DNA of 64,000 nucleotides. Origin: Kribbibacterium absianum (lineage in GTDB: Bacteria > Actinomycetota > Coriobacteriia > Coriobacteriales > Atopobiaceae). A program made the position numbers and the translations under genes. Below are positions 16,260 to 24,355 of the stretch, piece by piece. Positions within the stretch are counted from its first letter, which is position 1. Every line of letters begins with the position of its first letter. The notes below the pieces were generated by a model that ran no database searches, had not been told where the DNA came from, and saw nothing but the letters and a program-made list of their open reading frames with translations. The DNA lies in the NCBI RefSeq assembly GCF_030067705.1, contig NZ_JASJEX010000001.1:558001-622000 (forward strand), given 5' to 3'.

Positions 16260-17543
16260 CTAGGGCTCCTCGATGTAGTCCGGAGCCGCGTCGTCCTCGG
16301 ACGACACGCGCGGGAGCAGCAGATTCATCACGATGCCCACGAGCGCCGACGCCGCCATGCCGGGCAGCGTGAAGTCGCCGAGGGGGATCGCGTAGCCGCC
16401 GCACTCCATGCCGACGCCCAGGATGATAACGACTGCGGCGATCATGAGGTTGCGGTTCTCGCCGAAGTCGATGTTGTTCGTCACGAGCATGCGCAGGCCG
16501 TTGGAGGCGATGAGACCGAACAGCAGAAGGCTCACGCCGCCCATCACGGGCGTGGGGATGCTCATGATGAGCGCCTCGAGCTTGGGGCAGAAGCCACCAA
16601 CGATGAAGGCGAAGCCCGCCGCGTACCAGAACACCTGGGTCGAGTACACACGGGTGACGGACATCACACCGATGTTCTCCGCATAGGTGGTCGCAGGAGG
16701 GCTGCCGAGGAAGCCGGCGATGCACGTCGCGATACCGTCGCCCGCCAGGGACCGCGGCAGCATCGGCACGTAGTCCTCGCCGACGACCTCCGACACCACG
16801 AGCAGGTGGCCGATGTGCTCGATGACCACAACGAACGCCACGGGCGCGATCAGCAGGATCGCGCTGAGGTCGAACTGCGGGAACATCAGCTTCGGGAGGC
16901 CGACCCACGATGCGTCGAGCACGGGCTGGAAGTCCACCATGCCCATGAAGGCGGACACCACGTAGCCCACGATGATGGCGAGCAGCACGGGGATCGTGCC
17001 GATGAGCCCGTTCATCGACGAGAACACGACGGCGGCGGCCAGTGTGACGGCAGCGACCGCGCAGCTCGCACCGTCGAAGGTGCCGGTCGAGTTGCAGAGC
17101 GCCATGTTCACGGCCGTCGCGGAGAGCCCGACACCGATCACGACGATGATGGAGGCGATGAGAACCGGCGGGAGGATACGGTCGATCCAGCCCGTGCCGA
17201 TCAGTTTGATGATGCCGGCGACGGCGAGGAACACCAAGCCAGCGACCACAACGCCTGAAAGCGCCGCATTGAGCCCCTGGGTTGCGCCTACCGCGATGAT
17301 CGGGCTGATGAACGCGAACGAGCTGCCCAGATAGCTGGGGATCTTGTTCTTCGTGACGAGCAGGTAGCAGACGGTGCCAATGCCCGAGCACATGATCGCC
17401 GCGCTCGGGTGCAGGCCCGTCAGCATCGGCACGAGCACCGTCGAGCCGAACATCGACATCATGTGCTGGATGCCGAGCGGGATGGCACGACCGACCGAGA
17501 CGCGGTCGGAAACGCCGATCACCTCGCGCTTCGCATGAGCCAT
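16260..17543 (-). CDS. uraA: Uracil/xanthine permease, NCS2 family (UraA-like)
   Basis: 427-residue permease with about 14 hydrophobic segments. UraA landmarks: GIQHMMSMFGSTVLVPMLTGL at the first helix, IPSYLGSSFAFISP, VFVVVIEHIGHLLV, and PPATTYAENIGVMSVTRVYSTQV. The conserved glutamates of the last two correspond to the substrate and proton sites of E. coli UraA. Proton-coupled uptake of uracil is most likely; xanthine or uric acid is possible. The ATG at 17543 follows GGAGAG. A terminator separates it from the purine permease gene upstream, so each has its own unit. Confidence 0.85.
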   Translation of the reverse strand: MAHAKREVIGVSDRVSVGRAIPLGIQHMMSMFGSTVLVPMLTGLHPSAAIMCSGIGTVCYLLVTKNKIPSYLGSSFAFISPIIAVGATQGLNAALSGVVVAGLVFLAVAGIIKLIGTGWIDRILPPVLIASIIVVIGVGLSATAVNMALCNSTGTFDGASCAVAAVTLAAAVVFSSMNGLIGTIPVLLAIIVGYVVSAFMGMVDFQPVLDASWVGLPKLMFPQFDLSAILLIAPVAFVVVIEHIGHLLVVSEVVGEDYVPMLPRSLAGDGIATCIAGFLGSPPATTYAENIGVMSVTRVYSTQVFWYAAGFAFIVGGFCPKLEALIMSIPTPVMGGVSLLLFGLIASNGLRMLVTNNIDFGENRNLMIAAVVIILGVGMECGGYAIPLGDFTLPGMAASALVGIVMNLLLPRVSSEDDAAPDYIEEP

Positions 17544-17591
17544 AGGCTCTCCTTCCTCTTCAAGTCGGGACTCACAGATCCCGCTTCCTTG

Positions 17592-17622
17592 AAAACGGGG
17601 CCCTTGGGCTCCAAGGACCCCG
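17592..17622 (-). terminator. Intrinsic terminator of the purine permease gene
   Basis: On the minus strand CGGGGTCCTTGG pairs with CCAAGGGCCCCG (12 bp, one G-U) around a 3-base loop and is followed by TTTTC. It lies between the two permease genes. Confidence 0.8.
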
Positions 17623-17660
17623 TGAAACACCGAATGGTCACCGCGCGAACGTGCGGTCGC

Positions 17661-19019
17661 CTAGATGAAGAACGAGATCGCGAACGCCACGGCCGCGACC
17701 CACATGAGCGGCTTGACGTCCTTGGCCTTGCCGGTGCAGAGGGCCACCACCACATACGTGATGAACCCAAGGCCGATACCGCTCGAGATGGAGTAGGTGA
17801 AGGGGATGCCCGCCACCGTCATGAACGCCGGGAGGCCCTCCAACCTGCTCGACCAGTCGATCTCCTGCACCTGGTCCATCATCAGGAAGCCGACGAGCAC
17901 AAGGGCGCCCGCAGTGGCCGCAGTGCTCACGATGGCGACGAGCGGAGCGAAGAACGCGGCGACCAGGAAAAGCACGCCCGTGGCAATGGACGTGAGCCCC
18001 GTGCGACCGCCGTCAGCGGCTCCGGAGGCGGACTCCACGAAGGTGGTGATCGACGAGGCGCCGACGAGTCCGCCCACAGCAGCGGCGGTGGAGTCGACGA
18101 TGAGGATCTGGCGGATGTCCTCGATGGTGCCGTCCTCGTTGAGGAAGTTGCCCTGCTTGGCCACCGCGAAGGCGGTGCCCATCGTGTCGAAGAAGTCGGA
18201 CATCATGAGCGAGAACACGAACATCAACAGCACCGGGCTCGCAACGACCTTCGCAATGCCCATGACGCCGTCCGCATCGAGCAAGAACGGCGCGCCGAAC
18301 GTCGAGAAGTCGAGACCGGAGACAATGCCGGCGGGCGCAGAAGTCACGCCGAGAGGCACGCCCACGATGACGGCAATGACGATGCCGATGAGGATCTCTC
18401 CCGGCACGCGCAGGCAATAGAGGACGAACGTGGAGAAGATCGCCACCAGCGCGACGATATAGCCGGGGTTGTCCATCGACCCGAGCGACACCATCGTGAT
18501 GAGCGTCGAGTCATCGTTGACGATGATGCCGCCGTTGATGAGGCCGATGAGCGCGATGAACAAGCCGAGACCCGCAGCGATCGCATGGCGCAGCGACGCC
18601 GGGATGGCGTCCATGATCGCCTCGCGCAGGCCACAGAGCACGCAGATGAGGATGATGATGCCCTCAAGGAACACGACCGCCATCGCCGCGTGCCAGTCGC
18701 CCCCCGCGATAGGCGTCAACGTGAACGCGACCACCGCGTTGATGCCCATGCCAGACGCACAGGCCAGCGGGCGGTTCGAGCAGACGCCCATCAGGATGGT
18801 CATGATGCCCGCGCCAATGCAGGTCGCGGTGACCGCCGCCTCAATCGGGATGCCGGCAGCCGCGAGGAGCGACGGGTTCACGGCGATGATGTACGCCATC
18901 GCCAGGAACGTGGTCAAGCCGGCCCTGAGCTCCTGGCCGGTGGAGGAGCCCCGCTCCTTCATGTGGAAAAACGATTCCAAACCGCCCTCCTTGTCCGTCG
19001 GGATTTCCGAGTTCTCCAA
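17661..19019 (-). CDS. Purine base permease, AzgA/PbuG type (NCS2)
   Basis: About 452 residues. Typical AzgA family sequence: RAGLTTFLAMAYIIAVNPSLL, CIGAGIMTILMGVCSNRPLACASGMGINAVVAFT, MMSDFFDTMGTAFAVAKQG, and GASSITTFVESASGAADGGRTGLTSI. These transport adenine, guanine or hypoxanthine with protons. The best start is the TTG at 19019, with AAGGAGG 9 bases upstream; no good ATG is available nearby. The next gene upstream is dut, 75 bases away. No purine riboswitch fits in that gap. Confidence 0.85.
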   Translation of the reverse strand: MENSEIPTDKEGGLESFFHMKERGSSTGQELRAGLTTFLAMAYIIAVNPSLLAAAGIPIEAAVTATCIGAGIMTILMGVCSNRPLACASGMGINAVVAFTLTPIAGGDWHAAMAVVFLEGIIILICVLCGLREAIMDAIPASLRHAIAAGLGLFIALIGLINGGIIVNDDSTLITMVSLGSMDNPGYIVALVAIFSTFVLYCLRVPGEILIGIVIAVIVGVPLGVTSAPAGIVSGLDFSTFGAPFLLDADGVMGIAKVVASPVLLMFVFSLMMSDFFDTMGTAFAVAKQGNFLNEDGTIEDIRQILIVDSTAAAVGGLVGASSITTFVESASGAADGGRTGLTSIATGVLFLVAAFFAPLVAIVSTAATAGALVLVGFLMMDQVQEIDWSSRLEGLPAFMTVAGIPFTYSISSGIGLGFITYVVVALCTGKAKDVKPLMWVAAVAFAISFFI

Positions 19020-19093
19020 TGGTCTGTCCCTCCTTGTGGGTCGATAGCCGAACCGACGCGCCTTCGGCACGCCGGAGAGAACCTGAGGATGGA

Positions 19094-19543
19094 TTACACG
19101 ACACCACTGGAACCGAACCCGGAGGCCCCGCGTTCCGTATCGTCGAGCTCGGGCATCTCCACAAGCTCGACCAGCGGCGTCGGAAGGATGACCAGCTGGG
19201 CGATGCGCTCGCCGCGCTCGATCGAGATGGGCATCTCGGCGTCAAGGTTCACGGCGCACACCTTGAGCTCGCCCCGGTAATGGGAGTCGACGAGCCCCGG
19301 CGTGTTCGCCATCGAGAGGCCCTTCTTGAGAGCCATGCCGCTCCGGGGTTGCACGAAGCCCGCGTACCCTTCGGGAATCGCGACAGCCAGACCCGTGCCT
19401 ATGAGCCGGCGCTCGAGCGGCCACAGCGTGACCGCCTCGTTCGCACGCAGGTCGAGCCCCGCGTCGCCCGGGTAGGCATAGGCCGGCAGCTCGACGGCAG
19501 GGTCAAGGCGCTTGATCGGGACACGCAGCCGCTCACTGGCCAT
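19094..19543 (-). CDS. dut: Deoxyuridine 5'-triphosphate nucleotidohydrolase
   Basis: 149-residue trimeric-type dUTPase that converts dUTP to dUMP. All five motifs are visible: DAGLDL, PRSGMALKKG, GLVDSHYRGELKV (catalytic Asp), GERIAQLVIL, and RGASGFGSSG with the C-terminal arginine/phenylalanine lid. The ATG at 19543 follows GGGGAGG and overlaps the end of nrdR by 11 bases, so the two are translated as a unit concerned with deoxynucleotide supply. Confidence 0.93.
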   Translation of the reverse strand: MASERLRVPIKRLDPAVELPAYAYPGDAGLDLRANEAVTLWPLERRLIGTGLAVAIPEGYAGFVQPRSGMALKKGLSMANTPGLVDSHYRGELKVCAVNLDAEMPISIERGERIAQLVILPTPLVELVEMPELDDTERGASGFGSSGVV

Positions 19544-19988
19544 TCTCGAGCCTCCCCAGCTCCTCGCGGAACTCGTCGACGTCCTTGAAGTCGCGGTAGA
19601 CACTGGCGAATCGCACATAGGCCACGCCATCGACGTCTTTCAGCGCCAGTAGCACCATCTCGCCCAACTGTTTCGAGGGAACCTCGAGCACGCCGCCATC
19701 CCGGAGCTTCTGCTCCACATCGTCAATCAGACGGTCGAGCTGTGCGACGTCGAGGTCGCGCTTGACCGTTGCGGCCACGAGCCCGTGCATGATCTTCTGG
19801 CGATCGAACGGCTCGCGCCGCCCGTCCCGCTTGACCACGACGAGCGGCAGCTCCTCACGTCGCTCGTACGTCGTGAAGCGGGCGCCACACTGCATGCACT
19901 GGCGCCTCCGACGGATGGCCTCATTGCTCTCGGACGGACGGGAGTCCACCACTTTTGACTCGGGCCAGCCACACCGGGGACAGCGCAT
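19533..19988 (-). CDS. nrdR: Transcriptional repressor NrdR
   Basis: 151-residue regulator of ribonucleotide reductase genes. N-terminal zinc ribbon with C3, C6, C31 and C34 (MRCPRCG ... QCMQCGARF), then an ATP-cone (about 49-139) beginning VVKRDGRREPFDRQKI, which senses ATP/dATP. An in-frame ATG at 20051 would add 21 residues ahead of the zinc ribbon and is rejected because the family starts at MRCPxC. Paired with dut. No NrdR target gene lies in the window. Confidence 0.93.
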   Translation of the reverse strand: MRCPRCGWPESKVVDSRPSESNEAIRRRRQCMQCGARFTTYERREELPLVVVKRDGRREPFDRQKIMHGLVAATVKRDLDVAQLDRLIDDVEQKLRDGGVLEVPSKQLGEMVLLALKDVDGVAYVRFASVYRDFKDVDEFREELGRLENGQ

Positions 19989-20162
19989 CGATGAGTTCCC
20001 CCCACAGGTCGTTCTCGAAGATTGTGCCGTGAAGCAGGCACAACATAGCACAGGAGCCTCGGCGTCTCTTCACAGCGCCTACATGGAAACGGGCGCGTTA
20101 CCCGCGTCCAGGCCGCGCCAACGATCGCTCGCCGACGTGCCCCTGCTCTCACGCTTGGCCCG

Positions 20163-20480
20163 TCACGATGTCAGGACCGGCAGCACGATGCGGTCCCCCG
20201 GCTGAATCACGCAGGAGTCGAGGCCGTTCTCCTCCATCACCCACCGAACCACCTCCGGGACGGCGACATCGTCTCCCGTGTGCCTCTCCGCAATGGCCCA
20301 GAGGCTCTCCCCGGCAGTGACGAGCACCTCCTCTTGCGGGGCACCGCTCAGCACGGCCGAGACGCGCAGGTCATGGGCGACCCCCGTGCCCAGAACGAAC
20401 ACAATGCCGACAATCGCCGCCACGAACCAGAAATGGACAGGTGTTTCGATGGTTTGTTCCCTCAGAGACTGCGCCGTCAT
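20163..20480 (-). CDS. LysM-domain membrane protein divergent from lexA (YneA-like)
   Basis: 105 residues: a short N-terminus, one transmembrane segment (about 17-37, FWFVAAIVGIVFVLGTGV), then a LysM domain (about 50-103, beginning VLVTAGESLWAIAERHTG). This build, and its position divergent from lexA, match YneA of bacilli, the SOS-induced inhibitor of cell division. Two tandem LexA-type boxes and a TTGACA promoter lie immediately upstream, which supports damage induction. GGGAGGGG precedes the ATG. That it blocks division is inferred from synteny and architecture. Confidence 0.8.
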   Translation of the reverse strand: MTAQSLREQTIETPVHFWFVAAIVGIVFVLGTGVAHDLRVSAVLSGAPQEEVLVTAGESLWAIAERHTGDDVAVPEVVRWVMEENGLDSCVIQPGDRIVLPVLTS

Positions 20481-20499
20481 GGCAAACCCCTCCCTGTGC

Positions 20500-20562
20500 G
20501 ATACGTTTGTCCGGATACGTCTGTTCGGTGTTCGGTTTACCCCTGTCCACTAGATTTGTCAA
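20500..20562 (-). promoter_or_regulatory. Promoter and two tandem SOS boxes of the LysM gene
   Basis: Reading on the minus strand: -35 TTGACA (20562-20557), 17-base spacer, weak -10 TAAACC (20539-20534), then CGAACAGACGTATC (20527-20514, 13/14 to CGAACRNRYGTTYC) directly abutted by CGGACAAACGTATC (20513-20500, 12/14). The boxes overlap and follow the expected start of transcription, a position suited to repression. Confidence 0.65.
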
Positions 20563-20570
20563 GAATTACG

Positions 20571-20607
20571 GGAACATCCGTTTTTTGGAACAATCGTTTG
20601 TTATAGT
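20571..20607 (+). promoter_or_regulatory. Two SOS boxes and -10 of lexA
   Basis: GGAACATCCGTTTT (20571-20584) and GGAACAATCGTTTG (20587-20600) each match the LexA consensus at about 11 of 14 positions, including the GAAC and GTT half-sites. A TATAGT -10 (20602-20607) follows directly. This is the expected autoregulatory arrangement. Confidence 0.6.
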
Positions 20608-20639
20608 GGTGGTGCGAGGACACCGAAGAAGGAGAGGCC

Positions 20640-21305
20640 ATGTCGCAGCCCAAGCTCAGCCAGCGCGTCCAGCAGATCTACGACTTCCTGTTGTCGTACT
20701 CCGACGAACACGGGTATCCCCCGTCGGTCCGTGAGATCGGCTCCGCCGTGGGCCTCAAGTCACCGAGCACCGTGCACATGCACCTCCGCACCCTTGAGGA
20801 GGTCGGGCTGATCAAACGCACGGCCAACAAGTCCCGGACCATCGAGATCTGCGGCCCCGGCTCCCACAAGCGCGGCTCCTCGCAGCCGCAGGACGGGCTG
20901 GCCCAGGTGCTGCAGGACCTCGACGGCAACGTGATCGGGCTGCCGCTCGTCGGCCGCGTCGCTGCGGGCGTCCCGATCCTTGCCGAGCAGAACATCGAGG
21001 AGACCATCCCGCTGCCCACGAGCATCGTGGGCGACGGCAGCTCGTTCGTCCTCCGCGTCAAGGGCAGCTCGATGATCAACGCCGGCATCATGGACGGCGA
21101 CTACCTGGTGGTGGCTGAGACCAACCAGGCGCACAACGGCGAGATCGTCGTCGCGTTGGTGGGCGACGGCGCCACGGTGAAGACGTTCTACCGCGAGGCG
21201 AACCGCGTGCGCCTGCAGCCCGAGAACGACATGATGGAGCCCATCTACGTCGACAACCCACTGATCCTCGGCCGCGCGACCGCCCTCATCCGCCACATCT
21301 CCTAA
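20640..21305 (+). CDS. lexA: LexA repressor
   Basis: 221-residue SOS repressor and self-cleaving protease. The N-terminal winged helix (about 1-70) holds GYPPSVREIGSAVGLKSPSTVHMHLRTLEE. The C-terminal S24 peptidase domain has the cleavage site A109-G110 (GRVAAGVP), the catalytic Ser144 (KGSSMINAGI) and Lys181 (ATVKTF). An AAGGAGAGG site precedes the ATG. RecA, its co-protease, is encoded at 29.8-30.9 kb. SOS boxes upstream indicate autoregulation, and the divergent LysM gene is likely in its regulon. Confidence 0.95.
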   Translation: MSQPKLSQRVQQIYDFLLSYSDEHGYPPSVREIGSAVGLKSPSTVHMHLRTLEEVGLIKRTANKSRTIEICGPGSHKRGSSQPQDGLAQVLQDLDGNVIGLPLVGRVAAGVPILAEQNIEETIPLPTSIVGDGSSFVLRVKGSSMINAGIMDGDYLVVAETNQAHNGEIVVALVGDGATVKTFYREANRVRLQPENDMMEPIYVDNPLILGRATALIRHIS

Positions 21306-22090
21306 TGGTCTCGCCCGCCTCCGCGACGGATTCGACGAGGCGCGCCCCGTGGACGCATCCCACGGGGCGCGTCCGCCTCTTTGACGCCGCGCGCGGCTTC
21401 TCGGTCGTCTCTATGGTGCTCTTCCACGCCTGTTACGACGCGGCCTTCATCTACGGGCTGCCGCTCCCGTTCTTTTCGGGCGCCCTCGTCGCTGTCTGGC
21501 GCGCCACCATCGCCTGGACGTTCCTCGCCGTCTCGGGATGGATGTGCAGCTTCTCGAGGAACAACCTGGCCCGGGCCGGCCGTTACCTGGCAGTGGCGGC
21601 GCTCATCTTCGTTGCCACGACCCTTGCCGCCGTCGACGACCCGATCAGCTTCGGCATCGTGTTCTGCATCGGTGCCGCGACCCTCGTGGACGCGCTGCTG
21701 GAACGAATACACCGCGAGCCCCAAGGCGTGATCCTTGCCGCGGCCCTCGTCGCCGTCTTCTTGCTCTGCCTCAATGTCCCGCGCAGCAGCCTCGGAGGGC
21801 CATTCTTCTCCCTGGCGATCCCGGAGGCCTGCTACTCCACCCCGTGGTTCGCATGGCTCGGGTTCCCAGGCCCCGGCTTTGTGTCCGGCGACTACTATCC
21901 CCTCGTGCCGTTCGCGCTGATGTACGGAGCCGGCATCGCCATTGGTCGCTGGTTCAAGCGAGTGGGCTACCCCGGTTGGATGCTGCGCGCCCACTGCCGA
22001 CCTCTCGAGTGGGTCGGGCGCCATGCGTTGCCTGTCTATGTGGTTCACCAGCCCGCGCTCATCGCACTCTTCGGACTCCTCGGGGTCTAG
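21305..22090 (+). CDS. DUF1624/HGSNAT-like membrane protein
   Basis: 261 residues with about six to seven hydrophobic segments. The opening RVRLFDAARGFSVVSMVLFHACYDAAFIYG, with its Arg-Phe-Asp and central His, is typical of the heparan-alpha-glucosaminide N-acetyltransferase-like (DUF1624) membrane acyltransferase family. The segment PVYVVHQPALIALFGLL at the end is also usual. Its ATG overlaps the lexA stop codon by one base (TAATG), so it is translated with lexA and may be SOS-influenced. The substrate is unknown. Confidence 0.78.
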   Translation: MVSPASATDSTRRAPWTHPTGRVRLFDAARGFSVVSMVLFHACYDAAFIYGLPLPFFSGALVAVWRATIAWTFLAVSGWMCSFSRNNLARAGRYLAVAALIFVATTLAAVDDPISFGIVFCIGAATLVDALLERIHREPQGVILAAALVAVFLLCLNVPRSSLGGPFFSLAIPEACYSTPWFAWLGFPGPGFVSGDYYPLVPFALMYGAGIAIGRWFKRVGYPGWMLRAHCRPLEWVGRHALPVYVVHQPALIALFGLLGV

Positions 22091-22091
22091 C

Positions 22092-23387
22092 TCACTCCTC
22101 GACGCGATAGGGCGCCAAGTGACCGGCCAGACGCTCGGGCACGCGGGCCGTGACGAGCAGCCCGTCCTCGCCGTAGGACTCGCGCACGATTTGACCCTGC
22201 TCGTGCACCGCCTTCGTCAGGAGCCCCTTGGAGTACGGGATCAGCGCGGTGAGCAGGACGTCGCCCTTCGCGGCTTCGAGGGCCACCCGGTGCAGGAGGC
22301 CATCGAGCCCCGTGCCCTCGGTGGCGGAGACCAGGACCGCCTCCGGGTGCTCGAGCCGCAGGCGTTCGCGATCCTCGGAGGAGAGCAGGTCAACCTTGTT
22401 CAGCACCAGGACGCGGTCGATGTCCCCAGCGTCGATGGAGGCAAGGGTCTCCTCGACCGCCCTCACCTGCGCCGGCCATTGCGGGTCGCTTGCGTCCACC
22501 ACGTCGAGCACGAGGTCGGCGCCCCGCACCTCGGCCAGCGTGGACTTGAACGACTGCACGAGCCTCGTTGGGATCTTCTGGATGAAGCCCACCGTGTCGG
22601 TCAGGGTGACCTTGCGCCCCTCGGCCAGGTCGAGCGCTCGAGTGGTCGGGTCCAGCGTGGCGAAGAGCTCGTCCTTGGCGTAGACGTCGGCCCCGGTCAG
22701 CGCGTTGAGCAGGGTGGACTTCCCTGCGTTCGTGTAGCCGGCGAACGCCACACGATAGACGCCGCTGTCCCATCGCGCCTTGCTCTGGGTCTCCCGTTGC
22801 GTCTCGACCTTCGCGAGGTCCTTCCGAAGCGCCGACAGACGGTTCCTCACGAGCCTGCGGTCCACCTCGAGCTGCGACTCGCCCTGTCCGAAGCGACTGC
22901 CGATGCCGCCGCGCGTTTGCTCGCCCATCAAGTGGCTCCACATGCCGCGGAGACGTGGAAGGACATACGCGAGCTGTGCCTCTTGAACCTGCAGACGCCC
23001 CTCTTTCGTGGCCGCATGGCGGCCGAAGATGTCGAGGATGAGGGCGGTCCGGTCGATCACCTTCACGTCCCTGCCGAGGATCCGCTCGAGGTTCGCCTGC
23101 TGCGTGGGCTTGAGCTCGTCGTCGAACACGACCACGTCCGCATCCAGCGCCTGCACGAGCTCCTTGAGCTCCGCAGCCTTGCCCGAGCCAATGAAGGTCT
23201 TCGGAACCGGCTGGTCCAGCCGCTGGGTCAGCTCGCCCACAACGATCGCGCCATCCGTCTCGACGAGCCGTTCGAGCTCGGCCAAGGACTCCGCAAGGGG
23301 CCAGTCGCACGACCCTCCCCGATCGACGCCGACCAGGATCGCGCGCTCATGGGGTGCTGCAGTGGGAAGCGGGTGCCTTGTGGCCAC
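22092..23387 (-). CDS. hflX: GTPase HflX
   Basis: 431 residues. The N-terminal HflX domain (about 1-190) contains TFIGSGKAAEL, VVFDDELKPTQQANLE and the glycine-rich GEQTRGGIGSRFGQGESQLEVDRR. The G domain has GYTNAGKSTLLN (G1), DTVGFI (G3) and NKVDLL (G4). HflX splits stalled or hibernating 70S ribosomes. The GTG start at 23387 with GAGG upstream is chosen because the frame continues far into miaA without family sequence. Last gene of the rny-to-hflX run; it converges with the DUF1624 gene, the two stops being 1 base apart. Confidence 0.92.
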   Translation of the reverse strand: MATRHPLPTAAPHERAILVGVDRGGSCDWPLAESLAELERLVETDGAIVVGELTQRLDQPVPKTFIGSGKAAELKELVQALDADVVVFDDELKPTQQANLERILGRDVKVIDRTALILDIFGRHAATKEGRLQVQEAQLAYVLPRLRGMWSHLMGEQTRGGIGSRFGQGESQLEVDRRLVRNRLSALRKDLAKVETQRETQSKARWDSGVYRVAFAGYTNAGKSTLLNALTGADVYAKDELFATLDPTTRALDLAEGRKVTLTDTVGFIQKIPTRLVQSFKSTLAEVRGADLVLDVVDASDPQWPAQVRAVEETLASIDAGDIDRVLVLNKVDLLSSEDRERLRLEHPEAVLVSATEGTGLDGLLHRVALEAAKGDVLLTALIPYSKGLLTKAVHEQGQIVRESYGEDGLLVTARVPERLAGHLAPYRVEE

Positions 23388-23401
23388 GTGACCGTCCTCT
23401 C

Positions 23402-24355
23402 TCAGCCGGTGACACCGGAGTCGTCGATGATGCGCCGCGCCGCCTGCTCCGGCGACAGGCCGTCCGGCCCCATCGTGAGCACGTGCGCGCGACCGTCCCT
23501 CCGGATCCACGAGAGCTGTCGCTTGGCATAGCGACGGGTGTTGCGCTTCACCTGCTCCCGGGCCTCGTCGAGGGAGATCTCCCCACGGAGCGCCGCCGAG
23601 ACCTCTTTGTACCCGATGGCGGCGGAGGCCGTGGGGCTCTCGTCGAGGCCGCGTGCGCGCAGGGAGCGGACCTCGTCCACCAAGCCCGCGGCGAACATCG
23701 TGTCCACGCGTCGCTCGATCCGCGCGTACAGCTCGTCCCGGTCCCACGCGAGCGCCCAGATCCGAGCGTCGTACCACGGCGCGCGCCGCTTGAGGCCCTC
23801 GTGCTGAACCGCGTAGGACCGGCCTTCGTCTGCCAGCTCCAGCGCGCGTGCCACGCGCTTCGCGTTGTTCGGATGGATGAGCGCGGCGCTCTCCGGGTCG
23901 CGCGCGCTCAGCATCCGCCAGAGGGCCTCGGGACCCTTCTCGCGCCCCAGCTCCTCGTACCGCGTCCGAGAGGGGCTCGTGAGGGTACCGGAGGGGAACG
24001 CCATGTCGTCTATCACCGCGTCGAGGTACAGACCGGTGCCACCGCACAGCACCGGCACCCGGTGGCCCCGGAGAAGACCGTCGATCACCGCGCGGGCCTC
24101 GCATTGGAACCGAGCAGCCGAGAAGTCCTCGCGCATGTCGGCCACATCCACCAGGCGGAGCGGGACACGTCGCTCGGCCAGGGGCGTCTTGGCGGTGCCG
24201 ATGTCCATGCCCCGGTACACCTGCATGGCGTCGACCGAAATCACCTCGGAGCCCAGGCGCTCCGCCACAAGCTCGGCCACCTCGGACTTCCCGGAGGCCG
24301 TGGGACCCACCACGCAGAGCACCGGCCCAGGCAGCACGCGTCCCTCGGACGTCAC
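23402..24355 (-). CDS. miaA: tRNA dimethylallyltransferase
   Basis: 317 residues. P-loop VVGPTASGKSEVAELVAERL, then ISVDAMQVYRGMDIGTAKT and the tRNA-binding core including CGGTGLYLDAVIDDM. It adds the isopentenyl group to A37 of tRNAs reading UNN codons. The GTG start overlaps the miaB stop codon by four bases (GTGA). MiaB, which methylthiolates the product i6A37, is encoded immediately upstream, so the two steps of ms2i6A synthesis are translationally coupled. Confidence 0.93.
   Translation of the reverse strand: MTSEGRVLPGPVLCVVGPTASGKSEVAELVAERLGSEVISVDAMQVYRGMDIGTAKTPLAERRVPLRLVDVADMREDFSAARFQCEARAVIDGLLRGHRVPVLCGGTGLYLDAVIDDMAFPSGTLTSPSRTRYEELGREKGPEALWRMLSARDPESAALIHPNNAKRVARALELADEGRSYAVQHEGLKRRAPWYDARIWALAWDRDELYARIERRVDTMFAAGLVDEVRSLRARGLDESPTASAAIGYKEVSAALRGEISLDEAREQVKRNTRRYAKRQLSWIRRDGRAHVLTMGPDGLSPEQAARRIIDDSGVTG

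Noticed and set aside
19020-19093. Purine riboswitch ahead of the purine permease
   Set aside because: The gap to dut is about 75 bases, too short with its ribosome site, and lacks the conserved purine-aptamer core.
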